This document shows positions 1 to 7,846 of a stretch of DNA of 61,079 nucleotides, in pieces. Origin of the DNA: CAZTTG01 sp964615935 (GTDB lineage Bacteria > Planctomycetota > UBA1135 > GCA-002686595); assembly GCA_964615935.1 (NCBI GenBank), contig CAZTTG010000031.1:1-61079 (forward strand), read 5' to 3'. Position 1 is the stretch's first letter, and each line of letters opens with the position of its first letter. The notes under the pieces were generated by a model. The model saw nothing but the letters and a program-made list of their open reading frames with translations, was not told the origin of the DNA and did not search any database. The position numbers were made by a program, and so were the translations under genes.

Positions 1-1634
1 TCTTCCTGACCACGCCCTTCCTGGGCCTGATGTACTACTACCTGCCCAAGGCGGCCAACCGGCCGGTATTCAGCTACAAGCTGTCGATCCTGCACTTCTG
101 GGCCCTGGTGTTCGTCTACATCTGGGCCGGCCCCCACCACCTGCACTACAGCGTGCTGCCGGAGTGGGCCTCCACCCTGGGCATGCTCTTCTCCCTGATC
201 CTGTGGATGCCGAGCTGGGGCGGCATGGTGAACGGCCTGTTCACCCTGCGGGGGGCCTGGGACAAGGTGCGAGACGACCCGGTCCTGAAGTTCTTCGTGG
301 TGGGCGTGACCTACTACGGCATGTCCACCTTCGAGGGGCCGATGATGTCGATCAAGTCGGTCAACGCGGTGTCCCACTTCACCGACTGGACCATCGGGCA
401 CGTCCACGCCGGCACCCTGGGCTGGAACGCCTTCATGGCCTTCGGGATCCTCTACTGGGTGGTCCCGCGCCTGTGGCGAACGGGGCTCTTCAGCAAGACG
501 CTGGCCACCACACACTTCTGGATCGCCACCGTGGGGCTGATCCTCTACCAGGTCTCCATGTGGGTGGCGGGGATCACCCAGTGGGCCATGTGGCAGGCCT
601 TCGAGCCGGACGGGCGTCTCACCTATCCCGACTTCATCGAGACCGTGATCCGGCTGGTGCCGATGTACTGGGTGCGCCTCCTGGCGGCGGTCCTGTTCTT
701 CGGCGGCCTGCTGCTGGGGGTCTACAACCTGGTGCGCACCATGCGCTCCGCCCCTGAGGGCTACGAGGAGGACGTGGATGTGCAGGTGCCGGCGCGCGAG
801 CCCATGGGTGTCGTCGCCCCCGGAGCCACCACCGCGGCCAACACCTACGACCATGCCTTCTATCGCCTCCAGCACTCCCTCTCCGAGGGGGTCCACCGCC
901 TGCTGGAGCGACGCATCGTCGCGTTCACGGTGCTGGTGACCCTGGCCCTGGCGGTCGGCTCCCTGGTGGAGGCGGTCCCGATGTTCATGGACAAGTCGAA
1001 CGTCAAGACGCTCGCGGCGGTGAAGCCCTATACGCCGCTGGAGGTGATGGGTCGCGACATCTTCATCCGGGAAGGCTGCTACAACTGCCACTCGCAGCTC
1101 GTGCGGCCCTTCCGGCACGAGACCGAGCGCTACGGCGAGTACGCCAAGGCCGGGGAGTACGTCTACGACCACCCCTTCCAGTGGGGGTCCAAGCGGACCG
1201 GGCCGGACCTCCTGCGGGTGGGGGAGAAGTACCCCAACCTGTGGCACTTCCGCCACATGGACCAGCCGACGTCGACCACCCCCGGCTCCCTGATGCCGTC
1301 CTACTCCTTCCTGTGGGAGCACGACTTCGATATCGACGTCATCGAGGCCAAGCTGCGGGCCCTCAGGAAGCTGGGCGTCCCCTACGAGCAGGCAGACATC
1401 GACGGCGCCCGGGAGTCCATCGAGCGCCAGGCGAAGGTCATCGCCGACGACGTGGAGGCCCAGCGCGGGCCCAAGGGCCTGGGGGGCAAGGAGATCACCG
1501 CGCTCACCGCCTACCTGCAGCGCCTCGGCACCGACATCAAGTGGCGGACGCCCGAGGAGGGGGCACCCGAGCCACTCGACGTGCTCCTCATGGGCGCCTC
1601 CGCGCCCGGTGGCGCGGACGAGGAAGGGAGGTAG
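1..1634 (+). CDS. ccoNO: cbb3-type cytochrome c oxidase, fused subunits I and II (CcoN-CcoO), 5' partial
   Basis: Proton-pumping terminal oxidase core, inner membrane, reducing O2 to water. The frame is open from the left edge (first full codon at 3), so the N-terminal half of CcoN, with the first CuB and heme b histidines, lies outside. Visible CcoN hallmarks are YIWAGPHH at nt 117-140 (the cross-linked Tyr and two CuB His of the family) and GHVHAG at 396-413 (heme b3 and heme b ligands). After a linker at about nt 765-890 the same frame continues as CcoO: one membrane segment near nt 920-985, a heme c site CYNCH at 1077-1091, and SLMPSY near 1290 supplying the axial Met. CcoN and CcoO are normally separate genes; the fusion is uninterrupted here. 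It heads the run ccoNO-Q-P-G-H-I-S, with the stop 2 nt before ccoQ. Confidence 0.95.
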   Translation, partial: FLTTPFLGLMYYYLPKAANRPVFSYKLSILHFWALVFVYIWAGPHHLHYSVLPEWASTLGMLFSLILWMPSWGGMVNGLFTLRGAWDKVRDDPVLKFFVVGVTYYGMSTFEGPMMSIKSVNAVSHFTDWTIGHVHAGTLGWNAFMAFGILYWVVPRLWRTGLFSKTLATTHFWIATVGLILYQVSMWVAGITQWAMWQAFEPDGRLTYPDFIETVIRLVPMYWVRLLAAVLFFGGLLLGVYNLVRTMRSAPEGYEEDVDVQVPAREPMGVVAPGATTAANTYDHAFYRLQHSLSEGVHRLLERRIVAFTVLVTLALAVGSLVEAVPMFMDKSNVKTLAAVKPYTPLEVMGRDIFIREGCYNCHSQLVRPFRHETERYGEYAKAGEYVYDHPFQWGSKRTGPDLLRVGEKYPNLWHFRHMDQPTSTTPGSLMPSYSFLWEHDFDIDVIEAKLRALRKLGVPYEQADIDGARESIERQAKVIADDVEAQRGPKGLGGKEITALTAYLQRLGTDIKWRTPEEGAPEPLDVLLMGASAPGGADEEGR

Positions 1635-1636
1635 CC

Positions 1637-1855
1637 ATGCTGCGGGAACTCACCGCCAACACCGGCGCCGAGCTGTTCGCCATCGGCTCCACACTGTTCT
1701 TCATCATCGTCTTCGCGGTGGTGGCCCTGCGGGTCCTGACCCGCAGGTCGGGCAGCTATGACGCCGCCGCCCGCCTGCCGCTCGAGGACGCTCCGCCCGC
1801 GCGCGGCGTCGGGCGCCTCGCGGCGCAGGACGAGTCACGGATGGGAGGGCGCTGA
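1637..1855 (+). CDS. ccoQ: CcoQ/FixQ-like small subunit of cbb3 oxidase
   Basis: A 72-residue protein with one membrane segment (about residues 12-33, rich in Phe, Ile and Val) followed by a charged cytoplasmic tail. This is the form and gene position of CcoQ, which stabilises the cbb3 complex. The sequence itself is too short and variable to prove family membership, so the call rests mainly on position between ccoNO and ccoP. The start ATG is 2 nt after the ccoNO stop and has a GGGAGG ribosome site inside the end of ccoNO. The tail is longer than in many CcoQ proteins. Confidence 0.7.
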   Translation: MLRELTANTGAELFAIGSTLFFIIVFAVVALRVLTRRSGSYDAAARLPLEDAPPARGVGRLAAQDESRMGGR

Positions 1856-1858
1856 GAC

Positions 1859-2449
1859 ATGGCCACTTACGAGGACAAGATCCTACATCACGATGTCGAC
1901 GGCATCCGGGAATACGACAACCCCCTGCCGGGCTGGCTGATGGCCATCTTGTGGGGAGCGCTGGTCTTCTCGATCCTCTACATCGGCTACTACGCCCTGG
2001 CCTTCGGGCCGGCATCCATGGAGGCGGAGTACCGGGCGGCGGCGGTGGAGGACCGCGCTCGCCTGCAGGCCTACTACGACGCCAACCCGATGGTGCCGCC
2101 CAGCAGCGCGGAGCTGCTGGGCGGGGCCGGCGACGAGGCGATCCTGGCCGTGGGGCGCGAGCGCTTCGCCAAGACCTGCGCCTCCTGCCACGGCGACGTC
2201 GCCCAGGGGCTGATCGGCCCCAACCTCACCGACGAGTTCTGGCTGCACGGAGGGACGGTGAGCCAGGTCTTCACCACCCTGGTGAAGGGCGTACCGGCCA
2301 AGGGGATGCCCCCCTGGGGCCGGGCCATCGCGCCCGAGGAGCTCTCCGCGCTGGTCTCCTACGTCCGCAGCCTGCAGGGGTCCGCGCCCCCCGACGCGAA
2401 GCAGTCGGAAGGCGACCCGGTGACGCCTGAGCCCATTCCCCAAGGTTAG
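1859..2449 (+). CDS. ccoP: cbb3 oxidase subunit III, CcoP, with a single heme c
   Basis: Membrane-anchored cytochrome c that passes electrons to CcoO/CcoN. The N-terminus has the CcoP signature (HHDVDGIREYDNPLPGWL, residues 10-27), followed by a membrane segment (about 28-49) and a periplasmic cytochrome c domain. Usual CcoP proteins have two CXXCH sites in about 300 residues. This one has 196 residues and only one site, C107-A-S-C110-H111, with Met150 in KGMPPWG as the likely axial ligand. It ends in a Pro/Glu-rich tail. One cytochrome domain therefore appears to be absent, not truncated by an assembly break, because ccoG follows directly. The start is 3 nt after the ccoQ stop. Confidence 0.92.
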   Translation: MATYEDKILHHDVDGIREYDNPLPGWLMAILWGALVFSILYIGYYALAFGPASMEAEYRAAAVEDRARLQAYYDANPMVPPSSAELLGGAGDEAILAVGRERFAKTCASCHGDVAQGLIGPNLTDEFWLHGGTVSQVFTTLVKGVPAKGMPPWGRAIAPEELSALVSYVRSLQGSAPPDAKQSEGDPVTPEPIPQG

Positions 2450-2463
2450 CAGCCATCGCTACG

Positions 2464-3897
2464 TTGACTCGAGAGCGAGCAGTGCGGACCGAAAAGGAGC
2501 AGTCCAGCCCCTTCTCCGTCGCCCCTGAGGAGGACCTCCTCTACAGCATGGCGGCGGACGGCAGCCGGAAGTGGATCGACCCCATCGTCACGAAGGGGCG
2601 CTTCTGGCGCGCGCGGCTCGTGCTCGGCGGCGCCCTGATCCTGCTGTTCGTCGGGCTGCCCCACGTCCACGTCGCGGGCAAGCCGGGGATGCTGCTCGAC
2701 TTCGCCCAGCGTCAGTTCACCATCCTCGGGGTCACCCTGCACCCGACCGACAACCTGATCCTGCTGGCCCTCGGCCTGACGGGGGCCATCACGATCTTCG
2801 GCCTGACCGCGCTCCTCGGGCGCGTCTGGTGCGGCTATGGCTGCCCGCAGCCGATCTACCTCGAGTTCGCCTTCCGGCCGATCGAGCGCTGGCTGGAGGG
2901 CAAGCCGTCGGCGCGGCGACGGCGTGATGCCGGCGGCTGGACCGCGGACCGCCTCTGGCGCAAGAGCGCCAAGTACGGCCTCTACTTCCTGATCGCCGGC
3001 TTCCTGGCCATCACCTTCGTCTCCTACTTCCTCGGCTGGGACGGCACGTGGGAGAGGCTGCTCACGGACCCCCTGAACCACCGGAGGATGCTGTTCGTCC
3101 TGGTCCTCGTCACCGTCGCGATGGTCTTCGACTTCGCCTACTTCCGGGACCAGATGTGCACCGTGGCCTGCCCCTACGGCCGGCTGCAGAGCGTGCTCTT
3201 CGACCGGGACACCCTCATCATCGGCTACGACACCCGCCGCGGCGAGCCGCGCGGATACAGCAAGTCGGCCGAGGCGGGGACCTACGGCGACTGCATCGAC
3301 TGCGGGCGCTGCGTCACCACCTGCCCCACGGGCGTGGACATCCGCCGCGGCCTGCAGATGGAGTGCATCGGCTGCGCCCAGTGCATCGAAGCCTGCGACG
3401 AGGTGATGCTGAAGATCGGCCGGCCGACGGGCCTCGTCCGCTACACGACCGAGCGCGAGCTGGACGGGGGGGAGAAGCGGTTCAGGCGGCCGCGGGTATG
3501 GATCTACGGGCTGCTGGGAGCGGGGGCGGTGACGGCGCTCCTGGTCCTGACCTTCGGCCGCAGCGGCGCCGACGTCGAGATCCTGCGCGGCGCCCGGGAG
3601 CCGTACCGCATGCTGCCCACCGAGGAGGTGGCCAACCTGCTGCGGGTTCGGCTTACCAATCACCTGCACCAGCCCCAGTCCTTCACCGTGGAGCTGGTGG
3701 AGCCGGAGGGGGCCGAGCTGGTGGTGAGCCAGTCCCCCTTCGAGGTGGGGCCGGACCAGGTGGCGACTCTGGACGTGGTGGCCAAGCTGCCGGTGGAGAC
3801 CTTCGAGCGCGGCCAGGCCGCGGGCGTGTTCATCATCCGCTCGGACAAGGACGTGGTGATAGAGGAGAAGTTCGTGCTGCTCGGACCCTACCAGTAG
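2464..3897 (+). CDS. ccoG: CcoG, copper-reducing ferredoxin-like cbb3 assembly protein
   Basis: Polytopic iron-sulfur protein needed for cbb3 maturation; CcoG family members have been described as cupric reductases that supply Cu(I). Two ferredoxin-type clusters are visible (CIDCGRCVTTCP at nt about 3292-3327 and CIGCAQCIEACD at about 3364-3399). Two membrane-proximal CXXXCP motifs (CGYGCP, CTVACP) are also present, as is typical. Several membrane segments precede the clusters, one follows, and an immunoglobulin-like C-terminal domain (about residues 380-477) ends the protein. The start given is TTG at 2464; GTG at 2482 is equally possible because neither has a clear ribosome site. The length of 477 residues is normal. 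Confidence 0.93.
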   Translation: MTRERAVRTEKEQSSPFSVAPEEDLLYSMAADGSRKWIDPIVTKGRFWRARLVLGGALILLFVGLPHVHVAGKPGMLLDFAQRQFTILGVTLHPTDNLILLALGLTGAITIFGLTALLGRVWCGYGCPQPIYLEFAFRPIERWLEGKPSARRRRDAGGWTADRLWRKSAKYGLYFLIAGFLAITFVSYFLGWDGTWERLLTDPLNHRRMLFVLVLVTVAMVFDFAYFRDQMCTVACPYGRLQSVLFDRDTLIIGYDTRRGEPRGYSKSAEAGTYGDCIDCGRCVTTCPTGVDIRRGLQMECIGCAQCIEACDEVMLKIGRPTGLVRYTTERELDGGEKRFRRPRVWIYGLLGAGAVTALLVLTFGRSGADVEILRGAREPYRMLPTEEVANLLRVRLTNHLHQPQSFTVELVEPEGAELVVSQSPFEVGPDQVATLDVVAKLPVETFERGQAAGVFIIRSDKDVVIEEKFVLLGPYQ

Positions 3898-3922
3898 GGG
3901 CTGGCAGCTGGCTGATCGGGAA

Positions 3923-4441
3923 ATGCAGATCCGGCGCTTCATCTCGGCCTACCGCTGGCCGCTGTTCCTCACCGGCATCCTGGGGATGTCGGTCGCGGCC
4001 CAGGGTGTGCTGGTCTTCGTCGCCACCCGGCCGGACTCGCCGCGCCCCATCGCCGACTACTACGAGCGCGGCCTGGCGTGGGAGGCCGACGCGGCGCTGG
4101 TGGCCGCCAGCCGGCGCCTGGGCTGGAGCGTGGAGGTGGAGGTACCCGCCGGCCAGGAGTACGACCTGGCCGCCCGCCGCCCGGTGGACGTCACGGTCCG
4201 CGACGGAGAGGGCCAGCCGGTGCGCGGGTTGACCGGACGGCTGGTGGCCGTCCGTCCCGCCGACACCCGGCTCAACGGCGAGAGCCCGCTGGTGGAGCTG
4301 CCCCACGAGCCGGGTCGCTACCGGACCCTGGCGCGCCTGTCCGCCGCCGGTCTGTGGGAGCTGAGTCTCGACGCCCGCCGGGGGGAGACCCACTTCGTAC
4401 ACACCGAGCGCGTGGTGGTGGGCGGAGGGAGCACGCCATGA
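3923..4441 (+). CDS. ccoH: CcoH/FixH family cbb3 assembly protein
   Basis: A 172-residue single-span membrane protein. The N-terminal anchor (about residues 10-33) is followed by the FixH-typical stretch YYERGLAWE (residues 46-54) and a periplasmic beta-sandwich. FixH/CcoH associates with the CcoI pump and the oxidase during copper insertion. Its place between ccoG and ccoI is the canonical order. The stop codon overlaps the ccoI start (ATGA at 4438-4441), implying translational coupling. The start ATG at 3923 is the first in the frame after the ccoG stop; a GGGAAA stretch lies just upstream. Confidence 0.88.
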   Translation: MQIRRFISAYRWPLFLTGILGMSVAAQGVLVFVATRPDSPRPIADYYERGLAWEADAALVAASRRLGWSVEVEVPAGQEYDLAARRPVDVTVRDGEGQPVRGLTGRLVAVRPADTRLNGESPLVELPHEPGRYRTLARLSAAGLWELSLDARRGETHFVHTERVVVGGGSTP

Positions 4442-6972
4442 GCTCCACCCGCCGTCAGCGCGCCCGGGAAACCGGCACCCTCTGCGACCACTGCGGCCTC
4501 GAGGTCCCCCCGGCGCTCGTGCGCGAGGGGGAGGAGGAGCAGTTCTGCTGCGAGGGTTGCCGGCAGGTCTGGGGCATCCTGCACGACTGGGGATTCGACG
4601 GCTTCTACCGCCGCCTGGAGAGCGAGGGCGGCCGGATGGGCCCGGCCAGCGTCAGCGGCCGTCGCTTCGAGGAGCTCGACGCCCCGGAGCTCGTGGGAGA
4701 GCAGATCCAGGAGACCGTGCGCGGTACCCGGCGCACGAAGCTGTACCTCGAGGGGGTGCACTGCGCCGCCTGCGTCTGGCTGGTGGAGGAGCTGCCCCGC
4801 GCCCTCGACGGCGTGGCCTCGGTGCGGCTCAACCTGGCGAACGCCGTGGCCGAGGTGGAGTGGGACCCGGGGCAGGTCTCCCTGGCGCGCATCGCCCGGG
4901 CCCTGGACGCCATCGGCTACACGCCCCACCTGTGGCGGCGGGACACGGCCGAGCGGGCCCGACGCCACGAGGATCGGGCGCTGCTGATCAAGATCGGCGT
5001 GGCCGCGGCCTGTGCCATGAACATCATGTTCATCCACGGCGCCCTCTACGCCGGCGAGCATCACGGCATGGATCCTCGCTTCGAGCAGTTCTTCCGCTGG
5101 GTGAGCCTGGGCCTGGCGGTGCCGGTGGTCTTCTTCGCCGCACGGCCGTTCTTCCGGGCGGCCTGGGCCGGCCTGCGACGGCGCGTCCCCCACATGGACC
5201 TGCCCATCGCCGTGGCCCTGAGCGGCGCCTTCCTCTTCAGCAGCGCGGCCACCATCACGGGGAAGGGACCCATCTACTTCGACTCCCTGGCGGCGCTGGT
5301 GGCCCTCCTGCTGGGGGCTCGCTTCGTCCAGCAGCGCGCCCAGCGCACCGCGCTGGAGCGGGCCGAGGGATTGCGCAGCGCAGCCTTCGTGGAGTTCGCG
5401 CGGCGCCTGGACGACGGCAACCGGGCCCTGGAGGTCCCCATCGGCGCCGTGGCGATCGGCGATCGCGTCGAGATCCGCTCCGGGGAGCTGGTGCCGGTGG
5501 ACGGCCTGGTCCTGGCGGGCCGCTCCAGCGTGGACAACGCGGTCCTGACCGGCGAGCCCACGCCGGTGCCGGTGGCGGCGGGCGACGCGGTCTTTGCGGG
5601 CGCCACCAACCTGGGGGCGCGCCTGGTCGTGGAGACCCGCGCCCGCGGAGCCGGTACCCGCGTGGGCGGTCTGCTGTCCCTGGTGGAGGAGGCCCTGTCG
5701 AGGCGCGCGCCCATCGTGCAGCTCGCGGACCGCATCAGTCGCTGGTTCGTCCTGGCGGTGCTGGTGCTCGGCGTGGCCGCCGCGATCGCGGCCCTGTGGT
5801 GGCGCGGCGAGGACCTCGGGATCGCCCTGCAGCAGGTGGTCGCCATGCTGGTGGTGACCTGCCCCTGCGCGCTGGGCCTGGCCACGCCGGTGGCCCTGAC
5901 CATCGGGCTCTCGCGCGCCGCCCGAGCGGGCATCTTCATCAAGAACCCGGACGCGGTGGAGCTCCTGGAGCGGGTCGAGACCGCGCTGCTCGACAAGACC
6001 GGCACCCTGACGGCCGGCACCCCCACGGTGGGGAGCTGGCAGGGGGATCCGGCGGCGATCGAGCTGGCCTTCGCCCTGGAGGCCGAGTCGGCCCATCCCG
6101 TGGCGCAGGCCTTCCGCCGCTCCAGCGCGCAGCCGGTGCGCGTCGTCCGGACCGTCGAGGACGCCAACGAGGTCCCGGGACGCGGCATCACCGGTCGGGT
6201 AGACCAGCGGGCCGTGGCGGTGGGCAACGAGGCCTGCGTGCGGGAGCTCGGAGCGCTCCTGCCCGAGCCGCTGGAGGCTCACGGCGCCGCGCTCCTGGCC
6301 GCCGGGCAGAGCCCGGTCTTTGTCGTGGTGGAGGGCCAGGTGGCCGCGGTCGGCGGCATCGGCGATGCCCTGCGGCCCGACGCCCGGAGCACGGTGCAGG
6401 CCCTGATGGCCCGCGGGGTGCGGCCGCGGATCCTGTCCGGAGACCACCCGGCGGTGGTCACCCGCATCGCCGGGGAGCTCGGCATTCCCGAGGGGGACGC
6501 CCTCGGCGGCCTGACCCCGGAGGCGAAGCACGAGCTCGTGGAGCGCGCCATCGCCGCGCGGGACGCCGACGGCACGGGCGGCCGCATCCTGATGGTCGGG
6601 GACGGCGTCAACGACGCCGCCGCCCTGGCTCTGGCCGACATCGGGGTGGCGGTGGAAGGGGGCGCCGGCGCGTCGATCCTGGCGGCGGACGTGGTGCTGA
6701 CCCGCCCGGGCCTGGGGCCCCTGCTGGAGCTCTGGCGCGGCAGCCGGCGCGTGCTCTGGGTGGTGCGCCGCAATCTCGCCTTCTCGCTCTTCTACAACCT
6801 GCTGGGCGCCTCCCTGGCCCTGGTGGGGCTGGTGGGGCCGCTCCTGGCGGCGCTCTTGATGCCGGTCAGCTCGCTGACGGTCATCCTCTCGTCGGTGCTC
6901 GGCCGCAGCTTCGGCGCGAGGCGCGCGCGACGCCCGATGAAGATGGCGCTACGCGCCGGGGGGAGGGCCTGA
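4438..6972 (+). CDS. ccoI: CcoI, Cu+-transporting P1B-type ATPase for cbb3 biogenesis
   Basis: Copper P-type ATPase delivering Cu for CuB. 844 residues. A Cys-rich N-terminal zinc-ribbon-like segment (CDHCGLEV, FCCEGC) precedes a heavy-metal-binding domain with GVHCAAC (about residues 106-112). Then come membrane helices, the intramembrane CPC metal site (about residue 475), the phosphorylation motif DKTGT (Asp about 519), the nucleotide-domain HP pair in SAHP (usually SEHP), and the hinge GDGVND. All catalytic elements are present. The start ATG overlaps the ccoH stop, which fixes the N-terminus. The ccoS frame begins 2 nt after the stop. Confidence 0.95.
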   Translation: MSSTRRQRARETGTLCDHCGLEVPPALVREGEEEQFCCEGCRQVWGILHDWGFDGFYRRLESEGGRMGPASVSGRRFEELDAPELVGEQIQETVRGTRRTKLYLEGVHCAACVWLVEELPRALDGVASVRLNLANAVAEVEWDPGQVSLARIARALDAIGYTPHLWRRDTAERARRHEDRALLIKIGVAAACAMNIMFIHGALYAGEHHGMDPRFEQFFRWVSLGLAVPVVFFAARPFFRAAWAGLRRRVPHMDLPIAVALSGAFLFSSAATITGKGPIYFDSLAALVALLLGARFVQQRAQRTALERAEGLRSAAFVEFARRLDDGNRALEVPIGAVAIGDRVEIRSGELVPVDGLVLAGRSSVDNAVLTGEPTPVPVAAGDAVFAGATNLGARLVVETRARGAGTRVGGLLSLVEEALSRRAPIVQLADRISRWFVLAVLVLGVAAAIAALWWRGEDLGIALQQVVAMLVVTCPCALGLATPVALTIGLSRAARAGIFIKNPDAVELLERVETALLDKTGTLTAGTPTVGSWQGDPAAIELAFALEAESAHPVAQAFRRSSAQPVRVVRTVEDANEVPGRGITGRVDQRAVAVGNEACVRELGALLPEPLEAHGAALLAAGQSPVFVVVEGQVAAVGGIGDALRPDARSTVQALMARGVRPRILSGDHPAVVTRIAGELGIPEGDALGGLTPEAKHELVERAIAARDADGTGGRILMVGDGVNDAAALALADIGVAVEGGAGASILAADVVLTRPGLGPLLELWRGSRRVLWVVRRNLAFSLFYNLLGASLALVGLVGPLLAALLMPVSSLTVILSSVLGRSFGARRARRPMKMALRAGGRA

Positions 6973-6974
6973 TC

Positions 6975-7202
6975 GTGGAGGTGATCTTCATCCTGCTGCC
7001 GCTGGCCATCCTGATCGCGGGCGTCATGCTCGCGCTCTTCATCTGGGCCGTGCGAAGCGGTCAGTACGACGACCTCGAGACCCCGGCCCATCGGATCCTC
7101 TTCGACGAGGAAGGCGCACCGGAACGCCCGGCGACCGATCCCGACACCGGACTCGCGCCGTCCGGCAGCGAGGCGACGGGCATCCCCGATTCGCGTGAGT
7201 AG
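6975..7202 (+). CDS. ccoS: CcoS cbb3 maturation protein
   Basis: A 75-residue protein with one N-terminal membrane segment followed by the CcoS signature FIWAVRSGQYDDLETPAHRI (about residues 24-43). CcoS is required for insertion of heme b and CuB into CcoN in model organisms. The start is GTG at 6975, 2 nt after the ccoI stop, with GGGGGGAGGG inside ccoI as ribosome site. The C-terminal tail is acidic and Ser/Pro-rich. It ends the cbb3 set; 44 nt separate it from actA. Confidence 0.93.
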   Translation: MEVIFILLPLAILIAGVMLALFIWAVRSGQYDDLETPAHRILFDEEGAPERPATDPDTGLAPSGSEATGIPDSRE

Positions 7203-7246
7203 ACGAACATGACACGAATCCCGCACGTGAGAGGAACGGAGAGGCC

Positions 7247-7837
7247 ATGAGTCAGGCACGCACACCGATGCGGAAGCTGATCCCGCTCGGCCTGTTGGCC
7301 GTGGTGGTCCTGATCGGCGTCTTGATGGCGAATCCCCGCCAGGGGTACGCCCCCAAGCAGCCGATCCTCTTCCAGCACAGCAAGATGGCGGCCGAGCCGG
7401 ACTGGCAGACCGACGCCGAGGGCAACGAGGTCAATCTCGGAGGCTACGGCATCCCCTGTCGGTACTGCCACACCATGCCCTACGAGGGCCGCCACTCCAC
7501 CCTGCCCTCCACCGACATCTGCATGAACTGCCACAGCACGGTCGGTCAGGACAAGGAGTGGGTGCTGGTGCTCAACGACTTCTGGGAGCGGGGTGAGCCG
7601 ATCCCCTGGATCAAGGTCCACGACCTGCCCGACTTCGTCTACTACGACCACTCGGCGCACCTGAACTCCGTCGACGACGCCGGGGAGCCGAAGCTCGACT
7701 GCGTCGACTGCCACATGGACGTGGAGAACCACGAAGTGGTGGAGGTGCAGACCAAGTTCAACATGAGCTGGTGCCTCGACTGTCACCGCAAGCCGGAGAT
7801 GGCCGCACCGACCGACTGCGTGACCTGCCATCGCTGA
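7247..7837 (+). CDS. actA: Alternative complex III subunit ActA, pentaheme cytochrome c
   Basis: Periplasmic, membrane-anchored electron carrier of alternative complex III (quinol:cytochrome c or quinol:oxidase reductase). 196 residues with an uncleaved-looking N-terminal anchor (about 11-27) and five CXXCH sites (CRYCH, CMNCH, CVDCH, CLDCH, CVTCH), the number expected for ActA. The last lies at the very C-terminus. A good ribosome site (GGAGAGG) lies 5 nt before the ATG. It begins a tight run actABCDEF; spacing to actB is 9 nt. Confidence 0.95.
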   Translation: MSQARTPMRKLIPLGLLAVVVLIGVLMANPRQGYAPKQPILFQHSKMAAEPDWQTDAEGNEVNLGGYGIPCRYCHTMPYEGRHSTLPSTDICMNCHSTVGQDKEWVLVLNDFWERGEPIPWIKVHDLPDFVYYDHSAHLNSVDDAGEPKLDCVDCHMDVENHEVVEVQTKFNMSWCLDCHRKPEMAAPTDCVTCHR

Positions 7838-7846
7838 GGACCGACG

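Noticed and set aside
2446..3942. Long open frame on the minus strand opposite ccoG; similar long antisense frames elsewhere (4318-6531, 30821-33475, 33482-35566 on -, 36297-39143 on +)
   Set aside because: They are mirror frames of firmly identified genes, a usual effect of very high GC content; their translations are Arg/Gly/His-rich with no domain.
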